64,000 nt of DNA from Pseudomonas sp. ANT_H4 (GTDB lineage: Bacteria > Pseudomonadota > Gammaproteobacteria > Pseudomonadales > Pseudomonadaceae): assembly GCF_008369295.1 (NCBI RefSeq), contig NZ_VOBG01000001.1, positions 465,614 to 529,613 of the forward strand, given 5' to 3'. The notes under the pieces are model-generated. The model ran no database searches. It was not told the origin of the DNA and saw only the letters and a list, made by a program, of their open reading frames with translations. Shown here in pieces: positions 44,560-54,332 of this stretch (positions are counted from its first letter, which is position 1; every line of letters begins with the position of its first letter). The position numbers were made by a program, and so were the translations under genes.

Positions 44560-44949
44560 TCAGCTGGCTAGCACCAGGTGCTCGATCCGCTTGTAGGTCT
44601 CGAAGAGCGCAATCATGTCACCTTGAGCCATGACTTCCAGTGGCAATCGGCCGGCAAAAAACGGATTGTCGTTCTTGAAGCGAGGGAAACCTTTCACGTT
44701 TGCCTGGTTGGAGAAGACCATCCGCAGCGAAGCGTGGATACCCAGCACCATCCCGATGCGTTGCTGCTGATCTTTATCGAGCCGCTGACCTGCAGCAATG
44801 CCACGCCATGCGCGACGGTAGGTCGCGGGTGAAATTCTGAGAATCCGGCACGCCTGACTGGGCGTGGCTTCCCAGGCGCCGATGATGCGCAAAGCCACCT
44901 TCAACCCGGTGGTAGCCTGCTGCTCGCTAAGACGTTCACCACTGATCAT
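44560..44949 (-). CDS. Orphan Xre/MbcA/ParS-type antitoxin (DUF2384)
   Basis: This 129-residue protein has an N-terminal helix-turn-helix-like part (ATPSQACRILRISPATYRRAW) and a C-terminal toxin-binding domain (QQRIGMVLGIHASLRMVFSNQANVKGFPRFKND, then FFAGRLPLEVMAQGDMIALF). This is the antitoxin of RES-type toxins, which degrade NAD. GAGGAG lies just upstream of the chosen ATG. The RES toxin gene, normally overlapping the antitoxin stop, is absent; a nucleotidyltransferase tail follows instead. It could survive as a DNA-binding orphan or an anti-addiction factor. Confidence 0.75.
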   Translation of the reverse strand: MISGERLSEQQATTGLKVALRIIGAWEATPSQACRILRISPATYRRAWRGIAAGQRLDKDQQQRIGMVLGIHASLRMVFSNQANVKGFPRFKNDNPFFAGRLPLEVMAQGDMIALFETYKRIEHLVLAS

Positions 44950-45080
44950 CCTGTTCTCCTCTGCCGTACGCAGTTTACCTACTAATGGCTGAAGTAGAGA
45001 GGCCCGCCTCAGCATGCGCATAGCCTGTAGCGGAGAAGTAAAAAATCTACCACCTACCTAAGAGTTAGTCGAAGAAACAC

Positions 45081-45221
45081 TTAATTTTTCTTTGACTCTG
45101 TGTTGTAGGTTTTATGCATCTCAGATCGGATCTCTTTTATGGCTCCGATCAGCGGAGCGAAATAAAGTCGTGGAGCGTTCTTGGCGATTTGGCGAAGCTC
45201 TGCGGCTAATGTGGATTTCAT
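45081..45221 (-). CDS. Small hypothetical protein, 46 residues
   Basis: The reading MKSTLAAELRQIAKNAPRLY, then FAPLIGAIKEIRSEMHKTYN, is well-formed: an amphipathic start, a short hydrophobic middle and a charged end. A GAG precedes the ATG by nine bases. It is too short for most gene callers. I do not recognise a function, and there is no partner gene nearby. Its protein-like composition in otherwise decayed DNA is the main support. Confidence 0.5.
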   Translation of the reverse strand: MKSTLAAELRQIAKNAPRLYFAPLIGAIKEIRSEMHKTYNTESKKN

Positions 45222-45374
45222 GTTCGGAATCTCAAAGGGTAGCGTTTTTATATCTAGTCCCTTTTAGGTGTATTTTCAAGGGCCGCGGCAGGGACGGTGG
45301 TTACCTGCCCCCCCTACCGCGACCGTCTGACGTCGGTCTATGTTCACAAAAATAGATGAGTCGGGAGGCCCTGC

Positions 45375-45705
45375 AGACGTAGCTCATGCAGAGGTTGGCA
45401 CCGGGTCATTATCCACGTGGGCTTCGTTGCCACACCGTCATGCACCAAGAACTTCATTCGTTGGCACGGCGATTAACGAAGGGGTATGCACAGTGCGGCT
45501 TCACGACACCGAACACTGCGATCAATCTGGCCAGCGCGATCTCGGTACCGGCGCGCATGTCCATAGGCTCGATGGAAAGCCAGATGGCTTCAACTCCAAT
45601 CATACCAACAGATCTCGCAGAAAAGTGGCACAGGCGACAGCGCTTCCGATCGGCCAGTTCACTTTGATGGTGCCACGCGGGTGCTGTATTTCAGGAGTCA
45701 TCTAT
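45375..45705 (-). pseudogene. Degraded IS66 tnpA-tnpB remnant
   Basis: The minus strand reads TPEIQHPRGTIKVNWP and ACATFLRDLL, the end of IS66 TnpA. It is followed by a tnpB start (45603) giving MIGVEAIWLSIEPMDMRAGT and HCAYPFVNRRAN before a premature stop at 45454. The same sequences occur intact at 49940-50190 on the plus strand, with clear DNA similarity. No tnpC remains. This is an older, inverted and truncated relative of the downstream IS66. Confidence 0.82.
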
Positions 45706-46014
45706 GTGGGTCAAAGCACGACTTAGTACGAACCCGCGCGGAGGGTAGAGTTTTTGGCAAGGGCACAAACTTACCGGTGCGGCCATCGAAAGCTTGGATA
45801 CAGCTGCTGTGAAAATTGGGAGGAAATGCAACTACACGAAAAAGATGCCACTGGAGTGCTGCCCCCCTCCTCACGAGTGCAGCGTTGACGTCGCTATTTC
45901 CACACACCGTAATCCATAACGCACCGGAGAGCCCTGTATGCACTTGGCGGGCATTGGAAATTCCAGGCCTTTACCGGACGAATCTCTCGATGCGTGAAAA
46001 GTCGCCTGATAAAG
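45706..46014. other. Gene-poor spacer downstream of arnT
   Basis: These 309 bp carry no reading with recognisable family features and no strong hairpin that I can see. They separate the IS66 remnant from the 3' end of arnT. Confidence 0.4.
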
Positions 46015-47712
46015 CTAGCGAGTGATCACAATTAGGAGGTTGTTCTCTCGAAACACCTTCGCTCCATCGGGAAGCCAAGACGGAAGCTGGTCGCCATGCA
46101 TGTCGGGGGCTTTCAGCACAATCCCTACGGGTCCTAGCTTCATCTGCTTACTTAGCCAGTCACCAACGTCTTTCGACAGAACGCGTCGATCTTGTGCATC
46201 CGCGTACCCAAGGCCGTAGCGCAACTCTCCATCAACATTGAGCAGCGTCACGTCACTGCGGTTCAGACGCCACGCCAAGGCCGAAGCTGCACCCAGGTCG
46301 TTGCTCAGCAGGCTGCGCGCGCCCTGCAGCGGGTCCAGGTGCTCGGCGATGAACTGGTCAGGCATCTTGTTATCGACGATGGTCTGCGGCATGGATGCCG
46401 GCAGCACTGCGATCAGTACCCAGATCGCCAGGGCCGGTGCGTACCAGTGCTGGCTGGCGCGCTTCCACTGGATCGCACCGCACAGCGCCCAGACCATGCA
46501 GACCAGCGCCGCGCTGGCCAAGCGCGCGGGGTAGCCGGAAAACACAGGGTGAGTTAGTTCGAGACCGATCAGCCCCAGCAGCGACAAACCTCCTAGAGCC
46601 AGGTTGAGCAGCCCGTTACCGCGCAGCAGACGCAGGTCCTTCTGGCGCAGCTTGTCTACCAGGGTGTTGGCCATGAGCAGCGCGAGTGGCGCGAAGCATG
46701 GCAGGATGTAGGTCGGCAGCTTGCCCTTGCTGAGGCTGAAGAACAGGAATGGCATAGCGAACCAAAGCGCGAGAAACCCGCTATGGCGCTCGCGCCGCTC
46801 CGCCCAGGTACGCTTGAGGGCGGGTATCACCAACAGCGTCCAGGGCAAGCTGCCAGCAAGCAGGATGGGGATGAAGAACCAGAACGGCGCCGTGTGCTGC
46901 GCATGGTTGCTGGTGAAGCGGCGGATGTGCTCGTTCCAGAAGAAGAAGTTCCAGAAGTCCGGCTCCCGCTGATTGACCGCCAGCACCCACGGCAGACTGA
47001 TCAGCACCGCGATCAGCACCGCCAGCGGCCCGCCCTTGAGCAGCTCCCGCCAGCGCCCGTGAAGCACGGCGTAAGGCACCACCACGATCACCGGCAGTAA
47101 CCAGGCGAGGAAGCCCTTGGTCATGAATCCGATGGCACAGGCCGCGCCGAGCAGAGCCCAACCTAGCCAGCGCTCCCGAGCGCTGCGGCCTTCCATGCCG
47201 AGCCAGGCCGAGGCCAGGCTGAGGGTGGTCCAAAGCGCCAATTGCGGGTCGATGTTGGAGTACCCGGCCTGCCCGGCGGCGAGGCCGAAGGTCATGTAAA
47301 GCAGACAAGCGGTCCAGGTCTTGAGTGGGTCGCTCCACAGCCGGCGAGTCAGCAGGAACACCAGCAGCACGGTAGCACCGGTGGTCAGCGCCGAGGCTAT
47401 GCGCGTACCGAAGAGGTTGTCGCCGAATAGCGCCTGGGCGATCGCGATCAGCCAATAGCCTCCTATGGGTTTCTCGAAATAACGCAGCCCCATGAAGTGC
47501 GGCACCACCCAGTTGTCCGTGTTCAGCATCTCCTGGGCCGCCTGTGCATAGCGCGTTTCATCCGGCACCCAGAGGCCGTGGAAGCCCAGAGGCAGAACGA
47601 AGAATAGGGCGAAGGCGATGAACAGCGCCGGATAGGCCAGCGCGGGCAGCGTCACCATCCCGGCTGGCCTAGTGACTACTGTGGGGGGTGTTATCGAGGT
47701 GGTCGAAGACAT
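46015..47712 (-). CDS. arnT: ArnT-type lipid A glycosyltransferase, orphan copy
   Basis: This 565-residue GT83 membrane glycosyltransferase has about 12 helices. It has the periplasmic acidic motif FHGLWVPDETRYAQAAQEML (about 43-62), KPIGGYWLIA, the TKGFLAWLLP region and a soluble C-terminal domain (about 440-565). ArnT moves 4-amino-4-deoxy-L-arabinose from undecaprenyl phosphate to lipid A, giving resistance to cationic peptides and polymyxin. AAGGAG lies nine bases before the ATG. The arnBCADEF genes are absent, so the donor must come from a core operon, or this copy uses another sugar. Confidence 0.88.
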   Translation of the reverse strand: MSSTTSITPPTVVTRPAGMVTLPALAYPALFIAFALFFVLPLGFHGLWVPDETRYAQAAQEMLNTDNWVVPHFMGLRYFEKPIGGYWLIAIAQALFGDNLFGTRIASALTTGATVLLVFLLTRRLWSDPLKTWTACLLYMTFGLAAGQAGYSNIDPQLALWTTLSLASAWLGMEGRSARERWLGWALLGAACAIGFMTKGFLAWLLPVIVVVPYAVLHGRWRELLKGGPLAVLIAVLISLPWVLAVNQREPDFWNFFFWNEHIRRFTSNHAQHTAPFWFFIPILLAGSLPWTLLVIPALKRTWAERRERHSGFLALWFAMPFLFFSLSKGKLPTYILPCFAPLALLMANTLVDKLRQKDLRLLRGNGLLNLALGGLSLLGLIGLELTHPVFSGYPARLASAALVCMVWALCGAIQWKRASQHWYAPALAIWVLIAVLPASMPQTIVDNKMPDQFIAEHLDPLQGARSLLSNDLGAASALAWRLNRSDVTLLNVDGELRYGLGYADAQDRRVLSKDVGDWLSKQMKLGPVGIVLKAPDMHGDQLPSWLPDGAKVFRENNLLIVITR

Positions 47713-47807
47713 GCGGTGGGTCTCCTTAAAATGCTGTGCCGGCGAACAAACGGAGTGATACGTTGGAACTGGCGCAATTCGGATGGGGAAGATCTAGGGA
47801 AGTACGC

Positions 47808-47957
47808 ATGAAAGCGCGGACGGTCGAAGACAACTCCCTGCTGGGCAAGACCGTGCAACGCAGCTTGCAGGAAGCCGGCTGGATCGTCGATCTGGCGATA
47901 GACGGCGATGGGGCGCTCACATCGGGTACTTTGTTGAGCCATCCGGCTTTTTCGTGA
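47808..47957 (+). pseudogene. Response-regulator receiver fragment
   Basis: MKARTVEDNSLLGKTVQRSL followed by EAGWIVDLAIDGDGA is the first 37 residues or so of an OmpR-type receiver domain (usual start MRxLLVEDN, then a DGxxAL helix). The sequence then diverges and stops. The phosphorylated Asp, the rest of the receiver and the DNA-binding domain are missing. It lies divergent to arnT and may be what remains of a PmrA- or ColR-like regulator. Confidence 0.62.
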
Positions 47958-48595
47958 TCCATGTGTAGGTAGCTTCTCCTGAGGTGAGCTGCACTGAACT
48001 TGCGCAGAGGAAAAGATACATAGCGAAACTTAGTTGAGACTGAGGGACTGTTATGAAATTGCCATATTTCCTTTGCCGAGTAGATCGTTGCGCTGCACGT
48101 TGGCGCTTACGTCGTGCACATCAATCCTGCGCCAGTTGACCAGCAGAGCAGCCGGGTGTTTTGCCTAATAGGACTTACAACAGAGCAATTCCCTGCCCCG
48201 GTTTCGCTTATTGGGTCGATTTACCTGTTGCCAGGTTTAGAGCTCGGTGCGGCTGAAACTCACAGTGACAGCTCACAGAAACCTCCCGTTGAATAACTAG
48301 GGAATGGGCGCTGAAATGACAATCAGACAGTGCGTCGACCGCAGGACCTGCTGCCATGAAAGAACGATGGGTGGCCATTGTCCCAAGAATGAGGACGAGA
48401 TTAGGCAAATTGACTGAAGACAGGAAAAATGAGCTTCTTGGGAAGACTCCCCACCTCATTTAGCTCTCCCAATAGTGGTAGCGGCGCGAGTGACGCGAAC
48501 TTTGGTGGATTATTCCTCTAGTCTCTCTTATGGATGAAGCGGATATTGGTGGATTTCAGACGAGCCAGCGATAGTGCTCTGCGTGACGCGCCGCA
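47958..48595. other. 638 bp without a convincing gene
   Basis: Readings on both strands are short and lack family features. The stretch follows the broken response regulator and ends at the stop of the histidine phosphatase gene. It may hold more of the decayed two-component locus, but nothing can be recognised. Confidence 0.45.
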
Positions 48596-49282
48596 TCATT
48601 TCGACGATTCGCCCATCACTGTCTTCCACTGTGTAAAACCCAGAGAGCCCAGGATCCTCGGCGCATTAGCACCATCGGCAGCTATGAAAAATGCCTCGGC
48701 GTAATCGCTGGATCGCTGACCTGCAGGCACCCGCATCGTGCGTTCGAAGTGATCGATGCAACCGCTGTGAGTAATCAGCACCAGGTTTTCCTTAGGTTTC
48801 TTGTAAGCCATCGCGGCATTCCTGAAGCCTGCGTCGCACTCGCCAACCCACTTCTGTGAGGTCGCGGTATTGCCCGCGATGAGATCGGCTGTCTGCTGGG
48901 TACGCGTCTTCGGGCTGGAGATGAGGGTAGCGTTATCAAGACCCAACTTCTGCAAACCCTTAGCGACAGCCAACGCCTGCTGCTGGCCATTGACCGTGAT
49001 GCCGTTGGGGGGCCCGAAGCAGGGATTGCTTGAACGATCACAGCGCTCGGCATGCCTAACCATCACTATGACATTTCCCTCCATCCACTGTCCGTTAAGG
49101 CCGGACTGTACAAAGTTATTTCCATCACCCAGATCCGGCACGCGGGGCGCAAGGAAATACCATGTGGCAGCAGTCAATGCGGCAATGGCAGCTAAGCCAA
49201 ATGCGATATTTTTCCTGCTCAAGCGCACGGTACGATTGTTCACTTTGCCTGCTGTAGCATCACCCATCTGGATGCTAGCCAT
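48596..49282 (-). CDS. Histidine phosphatase, Ais/PmrG-like
   Basis: This 228-residue membrane-anchored protein has a basic N-terminal tail, one helix (about 26-45) and a branch 1 histidine phosphatase domain with catalytic VMVRHAERCD (about 73-82) and second His in LVLITHSGCIDHFE. The context resembles Ais/PmrG, the LPS core heptose(II) phosphate phosphatase of enterobacteria, so it may trim envelope phosphates. GGAG lies eight bases before the ATG. It is near an orphan arnT, which also modifies LPS, and both read leftward. Confidence 0.78.
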   Translation of the reverse strand: MASIQMGDATAGKVNNRTVRLSRKNIAFGLAAIAALTAATWYFLAPRVPDLGDGNNFVQSGLNGQWMEGNVIVMVRHAERCDRSSNPCFGPPNGITVNGQQQALAVAKGLQKLGLDNATLISSPKTRTQQTADLIAGNTATSQKWVGECDAGFRNAAMAYKKPKENLVLITHSGCIDHFERTMRVPAGQRSSDYAEAFFIAADGANAPRILGSLGFTQWKTVMGESSK

Positions 49283-49609
49283 ATCATCACTCCTGCAGAG
49301 GTAGGAACAGCGGTACTAGTCAGGAGCTCGCCTTTTCGCGGCACCATAGATACTGCGGGAATGTAGAGATGGCTGTGTATTAAAACGGTGAAAACAACGT
49401 GAAAAAACAGAAGTATGCGTCACGCTTTGGGGCGACCAGAGTCAAGCATTCAGAGCCTCTTACTCGCCCCTGCATACGACGAAATCTTGGCCATCTGCAC
49501 TAACGTCCCAGCCTCGTTGCCATCCTCCTCCAACATCCGGCCTCATGTAACCGGGGGGGGGGGCCGGAGGTCCATAAAATTAAAGGTCGGCGATTATAGA
49601 GATTGGGGC
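49283..49609. other. Spacer with an 11-base G tract
   Basis: These 327 bp lie between the phosphatase start and the left end of the IS66 element. No gene is convincing. A run of 11 G occupies 49553-49563. Confidence 0.5.
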
Positions 49610-49708
49610 GTATGCGTCCGGCCAACACACCTTCCTGACCCCAACGCCAAAGGTGATGGTGTCCACCTGAAAGTGGACACCATTTCTAGCCTTTTAAGCG
49701 GGTCTTTC

Positions 49709-50041
49709 ATGCAGTCACAACGCCGTTCCTATTCCAAATCCTTCAAGGCTCAGGTCATTCAAGAGTGCGCCCAGCCAGGGGCCTCGATTGCCAGCGTTGC
49801 GCTGAGCCACAGCCTTAACGCAAACCTCGTCCATAAATGGATTCGAGTCCAAGCGCAGAAAACCATGGCTCTGCAGCCTGCGTTCATTCCGCTGCCCTTG
49901 CAGCTAGCCGGAGTAAATTCACAAGCCGTGTCGTCGACTATTTGTCTCGAAATCCCGCACCCATGCGGCACCGTCAAAGTGAGCTGGCCAACCGAAAACG
50001 CCGCAGCCTGTGCCACCTTTCTGCGAGATCTGCTGCGATGA
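49709..50041 (+). CDS. tnpA: IS66 accessory protein TnpA
   Basis: This 110-residue protein has an N-terminal helix-turn-helix (SYSKSFKAQVIQECAQPGAS and VHKWIRVQ) and a conserved C-terminal end (HPCGTVKVSWPTENAAACAT). It is the first gene of the IS66 set and is probably needed for transposition through DNA binding. Its stop overlaps the tnpB start. The ATG at 49709 is inside a longer open frame whose front part lies outside typical IS66 protein sequence. Confidence 0.88.
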   Translation: MQSQRRSYSKSFKAQVIQECAQPGASIASVALSHSLNANLVHKWIRVQAQKTMALQPAFIPLPLQLAGVNSQAVSSTICLEIPHPCGTVKVSWPTENAAACATFLRDLLR

Positions 50042-50373
50042 TCCGCATCGATACCATCTGGCTCGCCACCGAGCCGATGGACATGCGCGCCGGCACCGAC
50101 ACCGCCATGGCCCGCGTGATTTCAGTGTTCGGTGCGGCGCAGCCGCACTGCGCTTATCTGTTCGCCAACCGCCGCGCCACCCGCATGAAAGTCCTGGTGC
50201 ACGATGGGTTGGGCATCTGGTTGGCGGCACGTCGGCTCCACCAGGGCAAATTCGCTTGGCCTGGCACGCGCCACGGTTCACAAATGGAGCTGAGCACCGA
50301 ACAGCTACACGCCTTGATACTGGGCTTGCCATGGCAGAGAGTTGGCCCCGCAAACGCCATTTCCATCCTCTGA
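50038..50373 (+). CDS. tnpB: IS66 accessory protein TnpB
   Basis: This 111-residue IS66 Orf2 protein has the family pattern IDTIWLATEPMDMRAGTDTA, LFANRRATRMKVLVHDGLGI and RLHQGKFAWP. It is required for transposition of IS66 elements by an unknown mechanism. The start overlaps the tnpA stop (ATGA), so the two are translationally coupled. It appears intact. Confidence 0.92.
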   Translation: MIRIDTIWLATEPMDMRAGTDTAMARVISVFGAAQPHCAYLFANRRATRMKVLVHDGLGIWLAARRLHQGKFAWPGTRHGSQMELSTEQLHALILGLPWQRVGPANAISIL

Positions 50374-50454
50374 ACCGAGCCATGCCCCATCCGGCAGCGC
50401 AATTGTCCGATCAGCCTGTCGTCCTGTTTACGCTGATCTGGCAAGATCGGCGAC

Positions 50455-52023
50455 ATGACTTCGATCCCCGACCTCGACCAACTGAACCCCGAACAACTGC
50501 GTGCACTCGCGGCGCAGTTGCTGCAACGCGTCTCGGCGCTCGACGAGCAAGTTGAAACGATGGGCAAGACCGTCCAGGTCATGGACAAGAAGATCCATAA
50601 CGACAAAACGTTGATCGAAAAACTCAGCCACGAGATCGCCCAACTCAAGCGTTTCAAGTTCGCCAAACGCAGCGAACAAATGAGCCCGGAACAGGCCAGT
50701 TTGCTCGACGATCTGATCGATACCGATATCGCTGCCATTGAAGCGGAACTGGAGTCGCTGCAAGTTACTCCGGCACCGACCCAGGAAAAGCAGAAACCCA
50801 AGCGTCGCGCCTTGCCGCCTGAGTTTCCCCGCACGCTGATCCATCACGAGCCGGACAACACGGAGTGTGCCTGTGGCTGCGCGCTCAAACGCATCGGTGA
50901 AGATGTCAGCGAGAAGCTCGATTACACACCTGGCGTGTTCACCGTGGAGCGCCATATCCGTGGCAAGTGGGTCTGCGACAGTTGCGAAACACTGATCCAG
51001 GCCCCGGTGCCAGCGCAGGTGATCGACAAGGGCATCCCGACTGCGGGCTTGTTGGCCCACGTCATGATTGCGAAGTTTGCTGACCATCTGCCGCTGTATC
51101 GCCAGGAAGCCATGTTTGGCCGCGCCGGCCTGGTTATCCCGCGTTCGACCCTCGCCCAATAGGTTGGCGCCTGTGGCGTGCAGTTGCAGCCACTGGTCGA
51201 TGCGCTGCGCGAAGTGGTGCTTGAACAGCCGGTCGTTCACGTTGATGAAACGCCGGTGCAAATGCTCATGCCGGGCACCAAGAAAACCCATCGTTCCTAC
51301 GTTTGGGCTTACGCCACCAGCCCGTTTTGCGAAACCTCGGCTGTCGTTTACGACTTCAGCCTCAGCCGGGCCGGCGAGCATGCGCGTAACTTCCTGCAAG
51401 ACTGGAAAGGCAAGCTGGTCTGCGATGATTTCGGCGGTTACAAGGCCAGCTTCGAACTCGGCGTGACTGAAATCGGCTGCATGGCTCATGCCCGGCGCAA
51501 GTTCTTCGAACTGCATGCGACCCAGAAGAGCACGCTGGCTGAACAAGCGTTGCGTTACATGCAGGTGCTGTACGAGATCGAGGGGGAAATCAAGGAACTG
51601 GAACCGGACATACGCCGCCGAATACGGCAGGAAAAGGCGGTACCCGTGATGGATGCGTTGCATGCCTGGATGGTTGCCCAGCGCGACATCGTGCATAACG
51701 GTTCGGCCATTGGCAAAGCCTTGGATTACAGCTTGAAACGCTGGACGGCGCTGTCGCGCTACCTCGATGACGGGGCCGTACCTATTGATAATAAATGGTG
51801 TGAGAACCAGATACGGCCTTGGGCGCTGGGGCGCAAGAACTGGCTCTTTGCTGGGTCGCTACGCAGCGGCAAACGCGCCGCTGCGATCATGAGTTTGATC
51901 CAGTCGGCCCGGAACAATGGGCACGATCCCTATGCCTACCTGAAGGATGTGCTGACGCGCATGCCTACGCAGCGAGCAAGTGAGATTGCAGAGTTGCTAC
52001 CGCATAGGTGGCGTCCGGCTTAG
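50455..52023 (+). pseudogene. tnpC: IS66 transposase TnpC, interrupted by an amber codon
   Basis: A single frame of 522 codons encodes an IS66 DDE transposase. It has an N-terminal coiled coil (about 1-70), a zinc-finger-like CACGC...CDSC region (about 138-180) and a catalytic core with HVDETPVQ, VCDDFGGYKASF and DNKWCENQIRP. At 51160-51162 the frame has TAG, where relatives probably have Trp (IPRSTLAQ-stop-VGACG). Everything else is in frame across the stop, so a single G-to-A change would explain it. Without suppression the element cannot move itself. Confidence 0.9.
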
Positions 52024-52049
52024 TCGTGCAAGACGGTTTGCCCGTACGC

Positions 52050-52406
52050 TTACGAATCAAGCAGCACCAAGAGCACCGTATCGAAGGGTTGTCGTAGATC
52101 GATTGCACCCATACGTCCCGTAATCTTTTGCGGGTTCAGGATACAGCGACCCTTGATCTGGATTCTCGCGACACCATCTTCCAGCGCCTCTGTAGCGTCG
52201 TAACCTGCCTGCCTTGCAGGATGTAGCAACAGGCCGAGTCGAGTAGCAGCTTCGTACTCTGCGACCTCGCCGGTGACGCCCAGCGGCTTGCCGGTTAGGC
52301 GGTAGAATCTGCGCGCCAGCACCTTGGCGTCTTTCAGAATCTTTAGGATTTCCTCCTGAATCAATGCCGCCTGCAGGGGCTCGTTGCAATTATCGGGTTC
52401 AGTCAT
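52050..52406 (-). pseudogene. Hypothetical gene truncated by the IS66 end
   Basis: The reading from MTEPDNCNEPLQAALIQEEI onward contains FYRLTGKPLGVTGEVAEYEA and IQIKGRCILNPQKITGRMG, a conserved-looking protein. The EVAEYEA and QIKGR segments resemble a nuclease-like fold, but I cannot name the family with certainty. The last codons run into the IS66 right end and the stop is supplied by it, so the natural C terminus is lost. A short remnant of an upstream gene (YDIVTANLTELPKLLPALEA) overlaps its start. Confidence 0.6.
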
Positions 52407-52833
52407 CCGCGAATGCTTCCAAGGCAGGGAGCAGCTTGGGTAGCTCAGTAAGGTTGGCAGTGACGATGTCATATTCTCCTCGACTGCTCAATCTAGTCCG
52501 ATCAGGGCGAGTCCTAGGAAACCAACCAAACTGAGTCGGCGGGTGGCAATCGGCGATAACTCAACTGTATACTTATTGCTCAGCCCCGCGCTTGAGCTAC
52601 AGGAACACCAGCATGACTGTACTCCGAACGATCTACTGGCAGCCTACGCCGCCTTAGCGCTACGCCCCCTCGCAACACCTCGCACCGGCCTGTTTTCGCT
52701 CGCGGTGCGTACTGCTGTATGCCCGGTTCTTACACCCAAAGCACACAGTCAAATAATCCTCAAAATTTGAATTCGTATCGACGCGCTCGCCATTCGCTTG
52801 GTGTACGTGCGGTGCATTGCCTTGGATATTCTG
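52407..52833. other. Junction between truncated gene pair and sulP
   Basis: The first 80 bp hold the C-terminal remnant of a leftward gene (YDIVTANLTELPKLLPALEA, stop overlapping the next ATG). The rest has no clear gene and presumably contains the sulP promoter. Confidence 0.5.
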
Positions 52834-54321
52834 ATGTTGCAATCACTCAAAAAAACGTGGTTCTCCAACGTTCGTGGAGATGTGCTCGCGGGGATCGTGG
52901 TCGCACTAGCGCTGATCCCCGAAGCCATCGCCTTTTCCATCATCGCCGGCGTCGACCCCAAGGTCGGCCTCTACGCCTCCTTCTGTATCTGCGCAGTTAT
53001 CGCATTCGTCGGCGGTCGCCCTGGCATGATCTCGGCGGCGACCGGAGCGATGGCACTGCTCATGGTCACCTTGGTGAAAGATCACGGGCTTCAGTATCTG
53101 CTGGCAGCAACGCTGCTCTGTGGGGTACTCCAGATACTCGCGGGTTACCTGAAGCTAGGTTCGCTGATGCGCTTCGTCTCTCGCTCTGTGGTCACGGGTT
53201 TTGTTAACGCCTTGGCGATTCTGATTTTCATGGCGCAGTTGCCTGAATTGACCAACGTCACCTGGCACGTCTACGCCATGACCGCAGCAGGTCTCGGAAT
53301 CATCTACCTGTTTCCATATGTACCGAAGATCGGCAAGCTGATTCCCTCGCCACTTGTGTGCATCCTGACCCTGACTGCTATCGCGATTTACTTGGGGCTG
53401 GATATCCGCACCGTTGGAGACATGGGTCAGCTACCGGACACACTGCCTATTTTCCTGTGGCCTGAAGTCCCGATGAACCTTGAAACCTTGCGCATCATTT
53501 TCCCGTATTCAGCAGCGCTCGCAGTTGTGGGCCTACTGGAGTCCATGATGACAGCGACCATCGTTGATGATCTGACCGATACCACCAGTAACAAAAACCG
53601 CGAGTGCAAGGGCCAAGGCGTTGCCAACATTGCAGCAGGGATGCTCGGTGGCATGGCCGGCTGCGCCATGATTGGACAGTCGATCATCAACGTGAAGTCT
53701 GGCGGTCGAACTCGCCTTTCAACTTTATGCGCAGGCATCTTCTTGCTGCTGATGGTCGTGTTCTTGGGCGAATGGCTCTCCAAAATCCCGATGGCGGCAT
53801 TGGTTGCCGTAATGATCATGGTGTCCATCGGCACCTTCAGTTGGGACTCGCTGCGAAATCTGAAAGCGCACCCGTTGTCGACCAACATCGTCATGGTGGC
53901 AACTGTTGTGGTGGTCGTGGCAACGCATAACCTGGCCTATGGTGTGTTGGTTGGGGTGCTGCTGGCATCGCTGTTCTTTGCGAACAAAGTCGGGCACTAC
54001 CTGGATATCACAAGCAGTCTTGAGGAGACTGAATCGCACCGGACTTACCGTGTTGTGGGCCAGGTGTTCTTCAGCTCCGCAGACAAATTCACCAATGTCT
54101 TCGACTTCAAGGAGGCACTCAAGAAGGTCACTATCGAGCTGACCCAAGCCCATTTCTGGGATATCACCTCGGTTGCAGCGCTGGACAAGGTGGTTATCAA
54201 GTTCCGTCGCGAAGGCGCCGAGGTTGAAGTGCTCGGTCTGAATGAAGCCAGTGCCACTATCGTTGACCGCTTTGGCGTGCATGACAAACCTGACGCCATC
54301 GATAAGCTCATGAGCCACTAA
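52834..54321 (+). CDS. SulP-family anion transporter (sulfate or bicarbonate)
   Basis: This 495-residue protein has an N-terminal Sulfate_transp domain of about 11-12 helices ([20 protein letters not shown] near residue 16, then [15 protein letters not shown]). The C-terminal STAS domain (about 400-495) has [14 protein letters not shown]. SulP proteins carry sulfate, bicarbonate or related anions at the inner membrane. I chose the ATG at 52834, not an upstream GTG, to match the family start. It is 11 bp upstream of the UspA gene. The sulfur genes nearby make sulfate or a reduced sulfur anion plausible. Confidence 0.88.
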   Translation: MLQSLKKTWFSNVRGDVLAGIVVALALIPEAIAFSIIAGVDPKVGLYASFCICAVIAFVGGRPGMISAATGAMALLMVTLVKDHGLQYLLAATLLCGVLQILAGYLKLGSLMRFVSRSVVTGFVNALAILIFMAQLPELTNVTWHVYAMTAAGLGIIYLFPYVPKIGKLIPSPLVCILTLTAIAIYLGLDIRTVGDMGQLPDTLPIFLWPEVPMNLETLRIIFPYSAALAVVGLLESMMTATIVDDLTDTTSNKNRECKGQGVANIAAGMLGGMAGCAMIGQSIINVKSGGRTRLSTLCAGIFLLLMVVFLGEWLSKIPMAALVAVMIMVSIGTFSWDSLRNLKAHPLSTNIVMVATVVVVVATHNLAYGVLVGVLLASLFFANKVGHYLDITSSLEETESHRTYRVVGQVFFSSADKFTNVFDFKEALKKVTIELTQAHFWDITSVAALDKVVIKFRREGAEVEVLGLNEASATIVDRFGVHDKPDAIDKLMSH

Positions 54322-54332
54322 GGAGACCGACA

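Larger units (their letters stand above)
49610..52053 (+). mobile_element. IS66-family insertion sequence, about 2.44 kb
   Basis: The element carries tnpA, tnpB and tnpC in the IS66 order. Imperfect terminal inverted repeats are visible: GTATGCGTCCGGCCAACA at the left edge pairs with GTAAGCGTACGGGCAAAC read inward from the right edge. The 8 bp flanks (ATTGGGGC and GAATCAAG) do not match, so no target duplication is left and one flank was probably rearranged. The right end truncates the gene at 52050-52406. The transposase has an internal amber codon. Confidence 0.88.

Noticed and set aside
49553..49563. Run of 11 G as a phase-variation switch
   Set aside because: No intact gene or promoter is evident beside it, and long G runs are prone to sequencing error.
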